The position numbers and the translations under genes were made by a program. Below are positions 54,415-62,602 of a stretch of DNA of 64,000 nucleotides, piece by piece. Source of the stretch: Pseudomonadota bacterium (GTDB taxonomy: Bacteria > Pseudomonadota > Alphaproteobacteria > Rhizobiales > Beijerinckiaceae); NCBI GenBank assembly GCA_023450615.1, contig JAEXGT010000016.1:14107-78106 (forward strand), in the 5' to 3' direction. Within the stretch, counting starts at the first letter, position 1; each line of letters begins with the position of its first letter. The notes beneath the pieces were generated by a model. It saw only the letters and a list, made by a program, of their open reading frames with translations. It was not told the origin of the DNA and did no database searches.

Positions 54415-54849
54415 TCACGCGCCGGCGTCGAAGACCAGCCCGGCAGCACCGATTCCCCCCGCCGCGGCGATCTCGTCATTGTCGGAGGTGTCCCCGGACA
54501 CGCCGACGGCCCCAAGCACATGGCCCTGGGCATTCTTGATCAGCACGCCGCCCGGCACGGGAACAAGCTGACCGCCCACGGCGTGAGTTGCAGCTGCGAT
54601 GAAATAGGGGCGGTCGGTCGCCATCTTGTGGAGGGCGCGGGAGCCGACCCCGAGGGCAAGGGCGCCATAGGCCTTGCCCATGGCGATCTCGGCCCGCTTC
54701 AGGCTCGTGCCGTCCTCCGAGAGGAGGGCCTTGAGAGCTCCGCGCTCGTCATAGACAACCACGGCAAGCGGCTTGAACGACTTTTCCCGGGCCGTCTTCA
54801 GGGTGGCTTCCGCGATGGTCTGGGCGATCTTCAGGGTCAGTTCGGACAT
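54415..54849 (-). CDS. GlcG/HbpS family haem-binding-like protein
   Basis: A 144-residue-class single-domain protein (start MSELTLKIAQTI). It has PLAVVVYDERGALKALLSEDG, AYGALALGVGSRAL, and the Gly-rich VPVPGGVLIKNAQGHVLGAVGVSGDTSDNDE typical of GlcG/HbpS/DUF336. Some family members bind haem; others are of unknown role. The ATG at 54849 has GGAGG 7 nt upstream. It is 46 nt downstream of puuD on the same strand, so a role beside a haem-containing urate oxidase is possible but unproven. Confidence 0.88.
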   Translation of the reverse strand: MSELTLKIAQTIAEATLKTAREKSFKPLAVVVYDERGALKALLSEDGTSLKRAEIAMGKAYGALALGVGSRALHKMATDRPYFIAAATHAVGGQLVPVPGGVLIKNAQGHVLGAVGVSGDTSDNDEIAAAGGIGAAGLVFDAGA

Positions 54850-54895
54850 GGGTGATCCTCCATTGAGCAAGGTTGCGTAGATTTAAGGTGTGGTT

Positions 54896-56113
54896 TCAGC
54901 GGGTCGTCGTTTGCCGGCTCGCCAGCCAAGCCGCGACGGCCTTGCGTTCGTCCAAGGTCATCTCGGTGATGTTGTTGGGCGGCATGGCATGCGTCAGCAC
55001 CGACTGGATTCTGATGAGCTCGGCATGGCGCGCGATCTCCTCCGGCGTGTCGAGGCGCACGCCCTTGGGCGCGACCGGGATGCCTTCCCAGACGGGCTCA
55101 GCCGCATGGCACATGGAGCAGCGGGACTGGATGGTGAGGGTGGCTTCCTCGAAGGCGGCGGCAGGCTCCGCCGCACTGGAGGAATCCGCCAGGTTGGCAT
55201 TGCCGGGTTTGCCGATGATCGAGAGCCAGATTGCGAGCACGATAGCGGCGGCGGCCACGCCCCAGGTCCACCAGGGGGAGCCCTTGCCCGCGTGCTGGCT
55301 GTTGAAGAAGTGCCGGATCACCGCACCGGCGACCAGGATGCAAGCGATGATGCCCACCGCATAGCGCGAGGACCACGCCAGCGGATAATGGTTCGAGAGC
55401 ATCAGGAAGATGACGGGCAGGGTCAGGTAGTTATTGTGCGTCGAGCGCAGCTTCGCCTCTTTCCCGAGCTTCGGATCTGGCGAGCCTCCCGCAATCAGGG
55501 TGGCGACCACCTTCTTCTGGTTCGGGATGATGACGAAGAACACGCTTGCCGACATCCAGGTGGCGATCATCGCACCCGTATGAAGGAAGGCAGCGCGACC
55601 GTTGAACACCTGCGTGAAGCCGAAGGCGGCCAGCAGGATATAGGCGAACAGCACGATGCCGAGCAGGAGGCCGTTCTTGCCGAGCGGTGAGCGGCACAGG
55701 CCCTCATAGACGAACCAGCTCATCACGATGGCGCCGATCCCGATGACGGGCGCTTGCCACGGAGCGAGCGCGCGCACGGACGGATCGATGGTGTAGAGGT
55801 CGGCATGGAGATAATAGACCCAGACGATCAGGAAAAAGCCGCTGATCCAGGTCGAATAGCTCTCCCATTTGAACCAAGTGAGTTCCTTCGGCAGTTCCGG
55901 GGGCGCAACGAGATACTTGCGCATGTTGTAGAAGCCGCCGCCATGGACCTGCCAGGCCTCGCCGCCGACGCCTTCAGGCAGGCCTTCCCGCTTCTTCAGG
56001 CTCAAGTCCAGATGAATGAAATAGAAGGAGGAGCCGATCCAGGCAATGGCCGTGATCACATGGGTCCAACGCAGGATCTGACTGATCCATTCTGAAATTT
56101 GCGGGTCGATCAT
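54896..56113 (-). CDS. puuD: membrane-bound urate hydroxylase with C-terminal cytochrome c domain
   Basis: A 405-residue protein with about eight or nine membrane helices, starting WTHVITAIAWIGSSFYFIHLD. It shows the PuuD stretches GEAWQVHGGGFYNMRKYLV, TWFKWESYSTW and RSTHNNYLTLPVIFLMLSNH. A C-terminal cytochrome c domain has CSMCH (about residue 332) and a Met ligand in HAMPPNNITEM. It oxidises urate to 5-hydroxyisourate and passes electrons to the respiratory chain instead of making peroxide. Divergent from uraH, whose enzyme takes the product. Confidence 0.95.
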   Translation of the reverse strand: MIDPQISEWISQILRWTHVITAIAWIGSSFYFIHLDLSLKKREGLPEGVGGEAWQVHGGGFYNMRKYLVAPPELPKELTWFKWESYSTWISGFFLIVWVYYLHADLYTIDPSVRALAPWQAPVIGIGAIVMSWFVYEGLCRSPLGKNGLLLGIVLFAYILLAAFGFTQVFNGRAAFLHTGAMIATWMSASVFFVIIPNQKKVVATLIAGGSPDPKLGKEAKLRSTHNNYLTLPVIFLMLSNHYPLAWSSRYAVGIIACILVAGAVIRHFFNSQHAGKGSPWWTWGVAAAAIVLAIWLSIIGKPGNANLADSSSAAEPAAAFEEATLTIQSRCSMCHAAEPVWEGIPVAPKGVRLDTPEEIARHAELIRIQSVLTHAMPPNNITEMTLDERKAVAAWLASRQTTTR

Positions 56114-56308
56114 GCAGCCACTTGAATGATGACGGAAGCCTCAGCCTAGGACGGCGCTCATGATTGCGGAAGGCCTCCTAAAGTCCTTTTTCAACAGGAA
56201 CGGGCGGCTGCGAAACCTGGACTTTCTGATAAGTTTGGCTTGGAATGCTTGACGGCGGGGTATTGCGCCCAAAACATTCTCGTCGTCAGCTCAAGCGTGC
56301 GAGGTTTC
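56114..56308. promoter_or_regulatory. divergent promoter region of the urate-degradation genes
   Basis: This 195-base gap separates puuD (minus) and uraH (plus). It contains a perfect inverted repeat AAAGTCC (56180-56186) and GGACTTT (56219-56225) spaced by 32 bases, which could be a looped or paired operator. No regulator gene is adjacent, so the link is only positional. Confidence 0.4.
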
Positions 56309-56662
56309 ATGGGTCGCCTGTCCACTCACGTTCTGGATAACGTCAACGGAAAGCCCGCCAAGGGCGTCGCCATCGAGCTTTTCGTCATCGAGGGCGAGAC
56401 CCGTCGCTCCGTGGTCCGCACCGTCACGAATGCGGATGGGCGAACCGATGCGCCGTTGATGATCGGCGAAGCGTTCCGTATCGGGACTTACGAACTCGTG
56501 TTCGAGGCGGGCGCCTATTTCAAGAGGCTCGGCACGCCGATGGCCGATCCTCCCTTTCTGGATATTGTTCCAATCCGCTTCACCATCGCTGAGCCCGACG
56601 GGCATTATCACGTCCCGCTCCTCGTGACGCCCTGGAGCTATTCCACCTATCGAGGAAGCTGA
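56309..56662 (+). CDS. uraH: 5-hydroxyisourate hydrolase
   Basis: A 117-residue transthyretin-like enzyme. It starts MGRLSTHVLDNVNGKPAKGV (active-site His), has Arg-containing central strands and GTYELVFEAGAYF, and ends in the family tetrapeptide YRGS. It hydrolyses 5-hydroxyisourate, the PuuD product, to OHCU. The ATG at 56309 has GAGG before it; the open frame to 56240 lacks conserved residues. It ends 4 nt before puuE-uraD. Confidence 0.96.
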   Translation: MGRLSTHVLDNVNGKPAKGVAIELFVIEGETRRSVVRTVTNADGRTDAPLMIGEAFRIGTYELVFEAGAYFKRLGTPMADPPFLDIVPIRFTIAEPDGHYHVPLLVTPWSYSTYRGS

Positions 56663-56666
56663 ATCC

Positions 56667-58109
56667 ATGCCCGAGACTTCTTATCCTCGCGACCTCGTGG
56701 GCTACGGACGCAACCCACCTCATCCGCGCTGGCCGGACAATGCACGGATCTGCGTGCAATTCGTCATCAATTACGAAGAAGGCGGCGAGAACAGCATCCT
56801 CCATGGCGACCGCGCGTCGGAAGCCTTCCTCTCCGAGATCGTGGGCGCGCAGCCCTGGACCGGCCAGCGGCACATGAGCATGGAGTCGATTTACGAATAC
56901 GGCTCTCGCGCAGGCTTCTGGCGTCTGTGGCGCATGTTCACCGAACGTGGGATGCCGGTGACCGTTTACGGCGTCGCCACCGCTCTCATGCGCAATCCGG
57001 AAGCGGTGGCTGCCATGAAGGAGGCCGATTGGGAAATCGCGAGCCATGGATTGAAATGGATCGACTATCGCGACTTTTCCGCCGAGGAGGAGCGGGCCCA
57101 CATGCGGGAGGCGATCCGCATCCACACCCAGGTAACGGGCCAGCGGCCTCTCGGCTGGTATACGGGGCGTACGTCCGAGCACACGAACAGGCTCGTCGCG
57201 GAGGAGGGCGGTTTTCTCTACAGCGCGGATTCCTATGCCGACGATCTGCCCTACTGGGAGACGCATGGCGAACACATGCAGCTTATGATGCCCTATACGC
57301 TGGATGCCAATGACATGCGCTTTGCGACCCCGCAGGGTTTCAACTCCGGCGATCAGTTCTTCGCTTATCTGAAGGACTCGTTCGACACGCTTTATGCGGA
57401 GGGCGAGACGGCGCCGAAGATGCTTTCCATCGGCCTGCATTGTCGCCTCGCAGGCCGTCCCGGACGCGCTGCGGCGCTCGCGCGTTTCCTTGATTATGTG
57501 GCCTCGCATGACGATGTCTGGATCGCGAGGCGCATCGACATCGCCCGCCTGTGGATCCGCTATCATCGCCCCGTCAATCTCAGGCCCAGCACTATGAGCA
57601 AGGCGGTATTCGTGGAGCTGTTCGGCGATGTGTTCGAGCATTCTCCCTGGATCGCGGAGCGCGCCTATGATGCCGGTTTCACGACAGCGCAGGACACGGC
57701 GGAAGGTCTGCATGCCGCCATGGTGCATGTGCTCTCCGACGCGAAGCGGGAGCAGAAGCTCGCGCTTATCCGCGCACACCCCGATCTCGCGGGGCGCCTG
57801 AAGCTCGCCGATCTCACCTCGGATTCCCGCAATGAGCAATCATCGGCAGGTTTGGACAGCCTGACGGCGGAGGAGCGGGATCGCTTCATTGAACTCAACG
57901 ATGCCTATAAGCGGAAATTCGGTTTTCCATTCATCATGGCAGTCAAGGGCCGCACGAAAGATGAGATCATGGCCGCCTTCGAGGAAAGGCTGGAGCACGA
58001 TGCCGATACAGAGTTCGATACGGCTGTCGTTCAGATCGAGTTGATCGCGCTCTTACGCCTCAAGGATCGCCTTCCGTCACTTGCGGATGTGTTCTCGAAC
58101 CTCGCGTGA
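56667..58109 (+). CDS. bifunctional allantoinase (PuuE) / OHCU decarboxylase (UraD)
   Basis: A 480-residue fusion. Residues 1 to about 305 are a polysaccharide-deacetylase-like allantoinase: NARICVQFVINYEEGGENSI, ASHGLKWIDYRDFS, RPLGWYTGRTSEHTNRLV. From about residue 308 (STMSKAVFVELFGDVFEHSP, with the catalytic His) to the end it is an OHCU decarboxylase (AHPDLAGRL, LNDAYKRKFGFPFIMAVKG). The second domain makes S-allantoin from OHCU and the first hydrolyses it to allantoate, so one protein does the last two steps after PuuD and UraH. It starts 4 nt after the uraH stop. Confidence 0.95.
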   Translation: MPETSYPRDLVGYGRNPPHPRWPDNARICVQFVINYEEGGENSILHGDRASEAFLSEIVGAQPWTGQRHMSMESIYEYGSRAGFWRLWRMFTERGMPVTVYGVATALMRNPEAVAAMKEADWEIASHGLKWIDYRDFSAEEERAHMREAIRIHTQVTGQRPLGWYTGRTSEHTNRLVAEEGGFLYSADSYADDLPYWETHGEHMQLMMPYTLDANDMRFATPQGFNSGDQFFAYLKDSFDTLYAEGETAPKMLSIGLHCRLAGRPGRAAALARFLDYVASHDDVWIARRIDIARLWIRYHRPVNLRPSTMSKAVFVELFGDVFEHSPWIAERAYDAGFTTAQDTAEGLHAAMVHVLSDAKREQKLALIRAHPDLAGRLKLADLTSDSRNEQSSAGLDSLTAEERDRFIELNDAYKRKFGFPFIMAVKGRTKDEIMAAFEERLEHDADTEFDTAVVQIELIALLRLKDRLPSLADVFSNLA

Positions 58110-58184
58110 GCGGAACTCTTTTCCTCGATTGCGCGTCTTCTCTGAGCTTCGCTGCAGCGCCAGCTATTTTCAGAGGAGGAGCGC

Positions 58185-58631
58185 ATGGGTCTGTTCACGT
58201 TCATCAAAGAGGCCGGCGCAAAGATATTCGGCGGCAGCGCTAACGCAGCGACCCCTGAGAAGCTGCAGCAGGAGGTTCAGGGCCACGGCTTCGATTCAAG
58301 CAAGCTCGGAATCCAGGTCGAGGGCGACAAGGTGAAGCTCTCCGGCCAAGCCGTGACGCAGGAAGAGGCGGAGAAGATCATTCTATCGCTCGGCAATACC
58401 TATGGCGTCGCCGAAGTGGATACGAGTGAGCTGAAGATCCAACAGGCTTCCGCTCCCGCGACCATGTATACGGTGCAGAAGGGCGACACGCTCTGGGAGA
58501 TCGCGGAGAAGCACTACGGCAAGGGGAAGGGTGCGAAGTACACCGAGATCGTCAAGGCGAACTCTCCCCCGGTCAAGGATCCCGACATGATCCAGCCCGG
58601 CTGGGTGCTGCGCATTCCCCCGCTCTCATAA
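58185..58631 (+). CDS. BON and LysM domain protein (Kbp/YgaU-like)
   Basis: A 148-residue protein. The N-terminal MGLFTFIKEAGAKIFG precedes a BON domain (about residues 22-85, KVKLSGQAVTQEEAEK). The C-terminal LysM domain (about 95-147) has MYTVQKGDTLWEIAEKHYGK and ends IQPGWVLRIPPL. It has the length and order of E. coli YgaU/Kbp, a cytoplasmic potassium-binding stress protein. No signal peptide is seen. The ATG has GAGGAGGAG before it. Monocistronic by position. Confidence 0.9.
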   Translation: MGLFTFIKEAGAKIFGGSANAATPEKLQQEVQGHGFDSSKLGIQVEGDKVKLSGQAVTQEEAEKIILSLGNTYGVAEVDTSELKIQQASAPATMYTVQKGDTLWEIAEKHYGKGKGAKYTEIVKANSPPVKDPDMIQPGWVLRIPPLS

Positions 58632-58696
58632 TCCGCCTCGATTGTCATACTCCCTGCAAAGCCGATATGAGTTAGGTTCTGCAGGGAGGATTATTC

Positions 58697-59017
58697 ATGA
58701 ACGCATCTCAACCACAGGTCGTTGATCTCGACCGCGAGGATATCAAGCGGGGGCTCAAGGACGAGTCCATCCTCCTGGTCGATGTGCGCGAGCCCCATGA
58801 ATACGCGGCTGGCCATATCCCGGGGGCGGTTTCCCACCCGCTTTCGACCTTCGATCCCTCGGCGCTCCCGGAGGGCAAGCGCATTGTATTCTCCTGCCAG
58901 GCGGGCGTGCGCTCCGCCCGCGCCATCGAGTTCGCACAGGCGGCGGGCCGCGACATCAACGCGCATTATAAGGGCGGGTTCAAGGATTGGGCTTCGGCTG
59001 GCGAGCCGGTCGAGTGA
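58697..59017 (+). CDS. rhodanese-like domain protein
   Basis: A 106-residue single rhodanese domain. It has LLVDVREPHEYAAGHIPGA and the active-site loop FSCQAGVRS with the catalytic Cys. It would transfer sulfane sulfur from thiosulfate or persulfide donors to acceptors such as cyanide or thiols. It is cytoplasmic, with no signal peptide. GGGAGG lies 8 nt before the ATG. Followed by two cytochrome genes on the same strand, but the 129-nt gap makes cotranscription unsure. Confidence 0.9.
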   Translation: MNASQPQVVDLDREDIKRGLKDESILLVDVREPHEYAAGHIPGAVSHPLSTFDPSALPEGKRIVFSCQAGVRSARAIEFAQAAGRDINAHYKGGFKDWASAGEPVE

Positions 59018-59146
59018 GCGTGGCTGCTCACGTAGATGTGTTCTAAAGTACGGTGCGCATTTTCAAGGAGATATGCGCTAATGCCAGCTTGGCGGGAACG
59101 GCGAGGGGATGAGTCGTTTGCCGCTGGATAAAACAGGAAAGTCTCT

Positions 59147-59581
59147 ATGAAGCGTACGATTTTCATCGCCAGCCTTCTGGCGCTGGGTGCGACTGTGGCC
59201 GTTGCGCAGAGCGACGTGGTCGAGCAGCGCCAGAACCTGATGAAGCAGATGGGTGCCCAAACCCGGCCGATCGGCAGCATGCTTCGCGGTCAGGAGCCGT
59301 TCGATCTTGCCAAGGTGCAGGCAGGTCTCAAGGTGTTCGCCGATAATGCGGATAAGGCTGCGACGCTCTTCCCGGAAAGCACGAAGGATGCCCCCAAAAC
59401 TGAATCGCTGCCCTCTATCTGGGAGAACAAGGCGAAGTTCGACGGGATCATGACCAAGTTCAGCCAGGATGCGAAGACCGCCATGGCTTCCATCAAGGAC
59501 GAGGCGACCTTCAAGGCCGAGATGCCGAAGGTCATGCAGAATTGCGGCGCCTGCCACAACGACTTCCGCAAGAAGAGCTAA
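59147..59581 (+). CDS. cytochrome c'
   Basis: A 144-residue secreted protein with a signal peptide (MKRTIFIASLLALGATVAVA, then Q) and a four-helix-bundle body. A single C-terminal haem site NCGACHNDFRKK is the class II cytochrome c pattern. The distal face binds NO or CO in this family, and roles in NO tolerance are known for some members. The ATG has GGAAAG before it. A GC-rich hairpin follows the stop. Neighbour of a diheme cytochrome c. Confidence 0.9.
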   Translation: MKRTIFIASLLALGATVAVAQSDVVEQRQNLMKQMGAQTRPIGSMLRGQEPFDLAKVQAGLKVFADNADKAATLFPESTKDAPKTESLPSIWENKAKFDGIMTKFSQDAKTAMASIKDEATFKAEMPKVMQNCGACHNDFRKKS

Positions 59582-59603
59582 GACATATTAGAGCCACTGG
59601 GCG

Positions 59604-59623
59604 GGCGGCTTAATCGCCGCCCG
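59604..59623 (+). terminator. hairpin after the cytochrome c' gene
   Basis: GGGCGGC (59604-59610) and GCCGCCC (59617-59623) form a perfect seven-base stem with loop TTAATC. Only a weak T content follows, so it may attenuate rather than end transcription into the diheme cytochrome gene 20 nt away. Confidence 0.5.
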
Positions 59624-59642
59624 ATTCATGTTGAGAATAGCG

Positions 59643-60590
59643 ATGCGTAAAGCGATTGTTGGGTTTGTGGCTCTGGCGATTTTGGGAGGGCTGGGCTTCT
59701 GGGCGCTGACCGATCCTGTGGCCTACACGCTTATCCGCAAGGGCGGGAGTCTCGATCCGGTTCCGTCAGCCGGTGTTGGAGCGCCGGATGTCGAGCGAGG
59801 GCGTGTCCTGTTCTATGCAGGAGGCTGCACCTCCTGCCATGCGACGCCGAACCAGGATGACAAGCTGCGCCTCGGCGGCGGTTATGCCTTGAAATCTCCG
59901 TTCGGAACCTTTCACGTTCCAAACATCTCATCACACAAGCAGGACGGCATCGGCTCCTGGGATGTTAACAATTTCATCCGTGCCATGCGGGAGGGCGTCT
60001 CACCGGACGGTCGCCACTATTATCCCTCATTCCCCTATGCATCCTATCAGCGCATGAGCCGGCAGGAACTGGCCGATCTCTTCGCCTTCATGCAAACGCT
60101 GCCAGCCGTCGAGGGGAAAGCTCCCGATCATGAGTTGCCGTTCCCCTTCAACATCCGGCGCGGCGTAGGTCTTTGGAAGCTCGCTTTCCTCGATGGAAAG
60201 CCCTTCACGCCCGATCCGTCCAAGTCTGAAAGCTGGAACCGAGGCGCCTATCTCGTGAACGGTCCGGGCCATTGTGCGGAATGCCATAGCGAGCGCAACT
60301 TCGCGGGTGCGATCACCGAGGATCGCCGTTTCGCAGGCGGACCCGATCCCGAAGGCAGGGGCGCGGTGCCGAACATCACCCCCCATTCCAGCGGCATTGG
60401 CGGCTGGACCGAAGCCGATCTCGTGACCCTGCTCAAGACGGGCGAGACGCCGAATTTCGATACGGTCGGCGGGGCGATGGGCTCCGTCGTGCGCAACACG
60501 GCGCAATTGCCGGAGGCCGACCGGAAGGCCATGGCGGAATATCTGCTGTCCCTGCCGCAGAAGCAGGGTTATGCCGCGCCGAAGCCTTGA
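59643..60590 (+). CDS. membrane-anchored diheme cytochrome c
   Basis: A 315-residue protein with one N-terminal hydrophobic segment (IVGFVALAILGGLGFWAL) as anchor or uncleaved signal, and two cytochrome c domains. The haem sites are GGCTSCHATP and HCAECHSERN. The sequence (RGRVLFYAGGCTSCH, PDGRHYYPSFPYASYQRM) resembles cytochrome subunits that accept electrons from membrane alcohol, sorbitol or gluconate dehydrogenases, but no such dehydrogenase is adjacent. The ATG at 59643 is used; a TTG at 59628 is less likely. Acts in the periplasm. Confidence 0.88.
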   Translation: MRKAIVGFVALAILGGLGFWALTDPVAYTLIRKGGSLDPVPSAGVGAPDVERGRVLFYAGGCTSCHATPNQDDKLRLGGGYALKSPFGTFHVPNISSHKQDGIGSWDVNNFIRAMREGVSPDGRHYYPSFPYASYQRMSRQELADLFAFMQTLPAVEGKAPDHELPFPFNIRRGVGLWKLAFLDGKPFTPDPSKSESWNRGAYLVNGPGHCAECHSERNFAGAITEDRRFAGGPDPEGRGAVPNITPHSSGIGGWTEADLVTLLKTGETPNFDTVGGAMGSVVRNTAQLPEADRKAMAEYLLSLPQKQGYAAPKP

Positions 60591-60612
60591 GGAACGGGAT
60601 TGAGGCTAAGCC

Positions 60613-61236
60613 TCAATCCATGACGGCAGCCTTGAGGATGCAGACCATGGTGGCGCGGCCCGGCGTATCGCCGATGCAGCGTACGGAATGGGGACGGTCG
60701 CAGCGATAGCGCAGGGATTCACCCGCCTTGGCCTGCTGGGTCATGCCGCCGACCTCAACCTCGAACTCGCCTTCGAGCACCGAGAGGCACTCCACCGAGC
60801 CGCGCTGGTGGCTGTCGGAATCGAGCACGCCGCCGGGCTCCGACTGCACATCGTACCATTGCAGCCATTCGATGGTCTTGATCCAGCCGATGATGGCAAG
60901 GCGCATCTTGCCGTCGTCGGAGACGAGGATGGGCGTGTCGGCCTTGGACGACTTCTCGATGAAGGGCTCTTCGTCCGCCGAGGCCAGAACCCGCTCGATC
61001 GACACGTCGAGGGCCTGACTCAAGCGCCAGATGGTGGCGAGCGTCGGATTGGTCTCGTTGCGCTCGATCTGGCTGATGATGGACTTGGCCACGCCCGACT
61101 GCTCGGCAAGCTCCGACAAGGACAGGTTATAGGCCTTGCGCAGGCGCTGGATCGTCCTGCCCATGTTGCCGGACAATACCTGCGCGCCCGATTCCAGCTC
61201 CCGCTGCCGCTCTTTGCCTTCGACGCCCATACTCAT
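60613..61236 (-). CDS. XRE-family regulator with C-terminal cupin domain
   Basis: A 207-residue regulator. The helix-turn-helix (about residues 28-82) reads IQRLRKAYNLSLSELAEQSG, then VAKSIISQIERNETNPTLATIW. A C-terminal cupin (about 125-205) has VECLSVLEGEFEVEVGGM and GESLRYRCDRPHSVR. This class senses a small ligand in the cupin and often controls a neighbouring transporter or catabolic gene. The upstream EamA gene on the same strand (101 nt away) is the obvious candidate partner. The start could also be the ATG at 61230. Confidence 0.9.
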   Translation of the reverse strand: MSMGVEGKERQRELESGAQVLSGNMGRTIQRLRKAYNLSLSELAEQSGVAKSIISQIERNETNPTLATIWRLSQALDVSIERVLASADEEPFIEKSSKADTPILVSDDGKMRLAIIGWIKTIEWLQWYDVQSEPGGVLDSDSHQRGSVECLSVLEGEFEVEVGGMTQQAKAGESLRYRCDRPHSVRCIGDTPGRATMVCILKAAVMD

Positions 61237-61261
61237 GCCCCTGTTCTGAAAAACCGAACAT

Positions 61262-61277
61262 CCGTTCCTTTAAACGG
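61262..61277. promoter_or_regulatory. short inverted repeat before the XRE-cupin gene
   Basis: CCGTT-CCTTTA-AACGG is a five-base perfect inverted repeat with a six-base spacer, about 26-41 nt before the regulator ATG. It could be an autoregulatory operator; short repeats like this also arise by chance. Confidence 0.25.
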
Positions 61278-61336
61278 TTGTGAGATAAGAGGCGAGGCGG
61301 GTCAAGGCCACAGACGCCGCAGACGGCGTTTTCCTG

Positions 61337-62269
61337 TCAGGCCCCGGGCTTTTGGGCAGCCACCTTGAGTTCCTTGGCCCGTTCCAGGCCCAGCTGCCGC
61401 TCGCGCCAGACGATGAAGAGGCCCGTGGCGGCAACGATGCTGGCCCCGATCATGATCGTGAAGGTTGGCAGATCCCCAAAGATGAACCAGCCGAGCAGAA
61501 GCGCCCAGATCATGGTCGTATATTCGAACGGCGCGATCACGGAGGCGTCGGCGTAGCGGTAGCACTCGGTGAGGAGGATCTGGCCGACCCCGCCCAGGAT
61601 GCCGCCGAGAATGAACAGGGCAAGGTCCGTGGCATTGGGCATGTTCCACCCGAAAACGATGGTACAGAACGAGAGCACCGTAGCCAAGACGAAGAAATAA
61701 AACACGATGGCCCCGGTCTTCTCGGTGCCGGTGAGCCGCCGCACCTGAACCATGGCTCCTGCGGATGCGCATGCTCCCAGAAAGGCGCAGATCGCACCGA
61801 ATGTGGGGCCCGCCATCATGCTGCCGGAAAAGGTTTCGGGCTTCAGATAAGGTGAGAGCATGATCAGCACGCCGACGAAGCCCACAGCGACCGCGGACCA
61901 GCGGTAGGCGCGGACTGTCTCCTTCAAGAGAAGGGCCGCGAGGACCACGAGGATGAGAGGCGAGGCATAGCCGATGGCGATCGCATCATGGAGAGGCAGG
62001 TAGGAGAGGGCTGCGAACCCGAGCGTCATGCCTGCCGTGCCGAGGAAGCCGCGCTTGAAATGCCCGATCACATTCTTCGTGCGCAGGCCGTTGATCAGCT
62101 CGCCGTTCCAGCCGAGCCACAGGCACAGGGGCAGAATGGCGAAGAATGAACGGAAGAAAACCACCTCGCCGACCGGGTAGCGGTCCATCAGCGTCTTGAG
62201 AACGGCTGACATCATCGTGAAGACGACAGCTGACAGGACTTTGAGGGAGATCCCCAGGAGAGGTTTCAC
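61337..62269 (-). CDS. EamA/DMT-superfamily transporter
   Basis: A 310-residue ten-helix exporter-type protein with two EamA repeats (MKPLLGISLKVLSAVVFTMM, DRYPVGEVVFFRSFFAILPL, and ADASVIAPFEYTTMIWALLLGWFIFGD in the second half). The start is a GTG at 62269 with no good ribosome-binding site, so it could be wrong. The gene reads into the XRE-cupin regulator on the same strand, so the pair may be cotranscribed, with the regulator possibly sensing the exported compound. Substrate unknown. Confidence 0.85.
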   Translation of the reverse strand: MKPLLGISLKVLSAVVFTMMSAVLKTLMDRYPVGEVVFFRSFFAILPLCLWLGWNGELINGLRTKNVIGHFKRGFLGTAGMTLGFAALSYLPLHDAIAIGYASPLILVVLAALLLKETVRAYRWSAVAVGFVGVLIMLSPYLKPETFSGSMMAGPTFGAICAFLGACASAGAMVQVRRLTGTEKTGAIVFYFFVLATVLSFCTIVFGWNMPNATDLALFILGGILGGVGQILLTECYRYADASVIAPFEYTTMIWALLLGWFIFGDLPTFTIMIGASIVAATGLFIVWRERQLGLERAKELKVAAQKPGA

Positions 62270-62602
62270 GACGGCGAGTCACTCGGAACAAAGGAACTGC
62301 ACCAAAACATGCCAAGGCTGCCGCGTGAAGCCATTTTCGGCTCAGCTTCCCTGCACTCAGCGCATGGAGAGACTGCCCGGTATCACAAATTCGCAAAGGG
62401 AACGGAGGGAGGCCGAGATTCCCGTTGGAAGCGAAGGCGATGACGGTCCTTCTGGCTCTTTTCGGGATACGGCCGAAATGGCCGCAGCCCGTTTCCATCC
62501 CTCTTCAACACCTCCATGAGGTCAAGGTCTTGGCTCGCGGAACGTCATGTCTTTAATGGAGGATTGTTTGTCGCTCCATGCTGATTCCCGAAAGCGCCGT
62601 CC
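62270..62602. other. divergent gap between an EamA transporter and an MFS transporter
   Basis: I see no supported gene or RNA in these 333 bases. A GGAGG at about 62558 precedes an ATG at 62578, which opens only a 16-codon frame ending near the MFS start. This could be a leader peptide or nothing. Confidence 0.4.

Noticed and set aside
56580..57839. 419-codon minus-strand frame opposite puuE-uraD
   Set aside because: Antisense shadow of a clear bifunctional gene.
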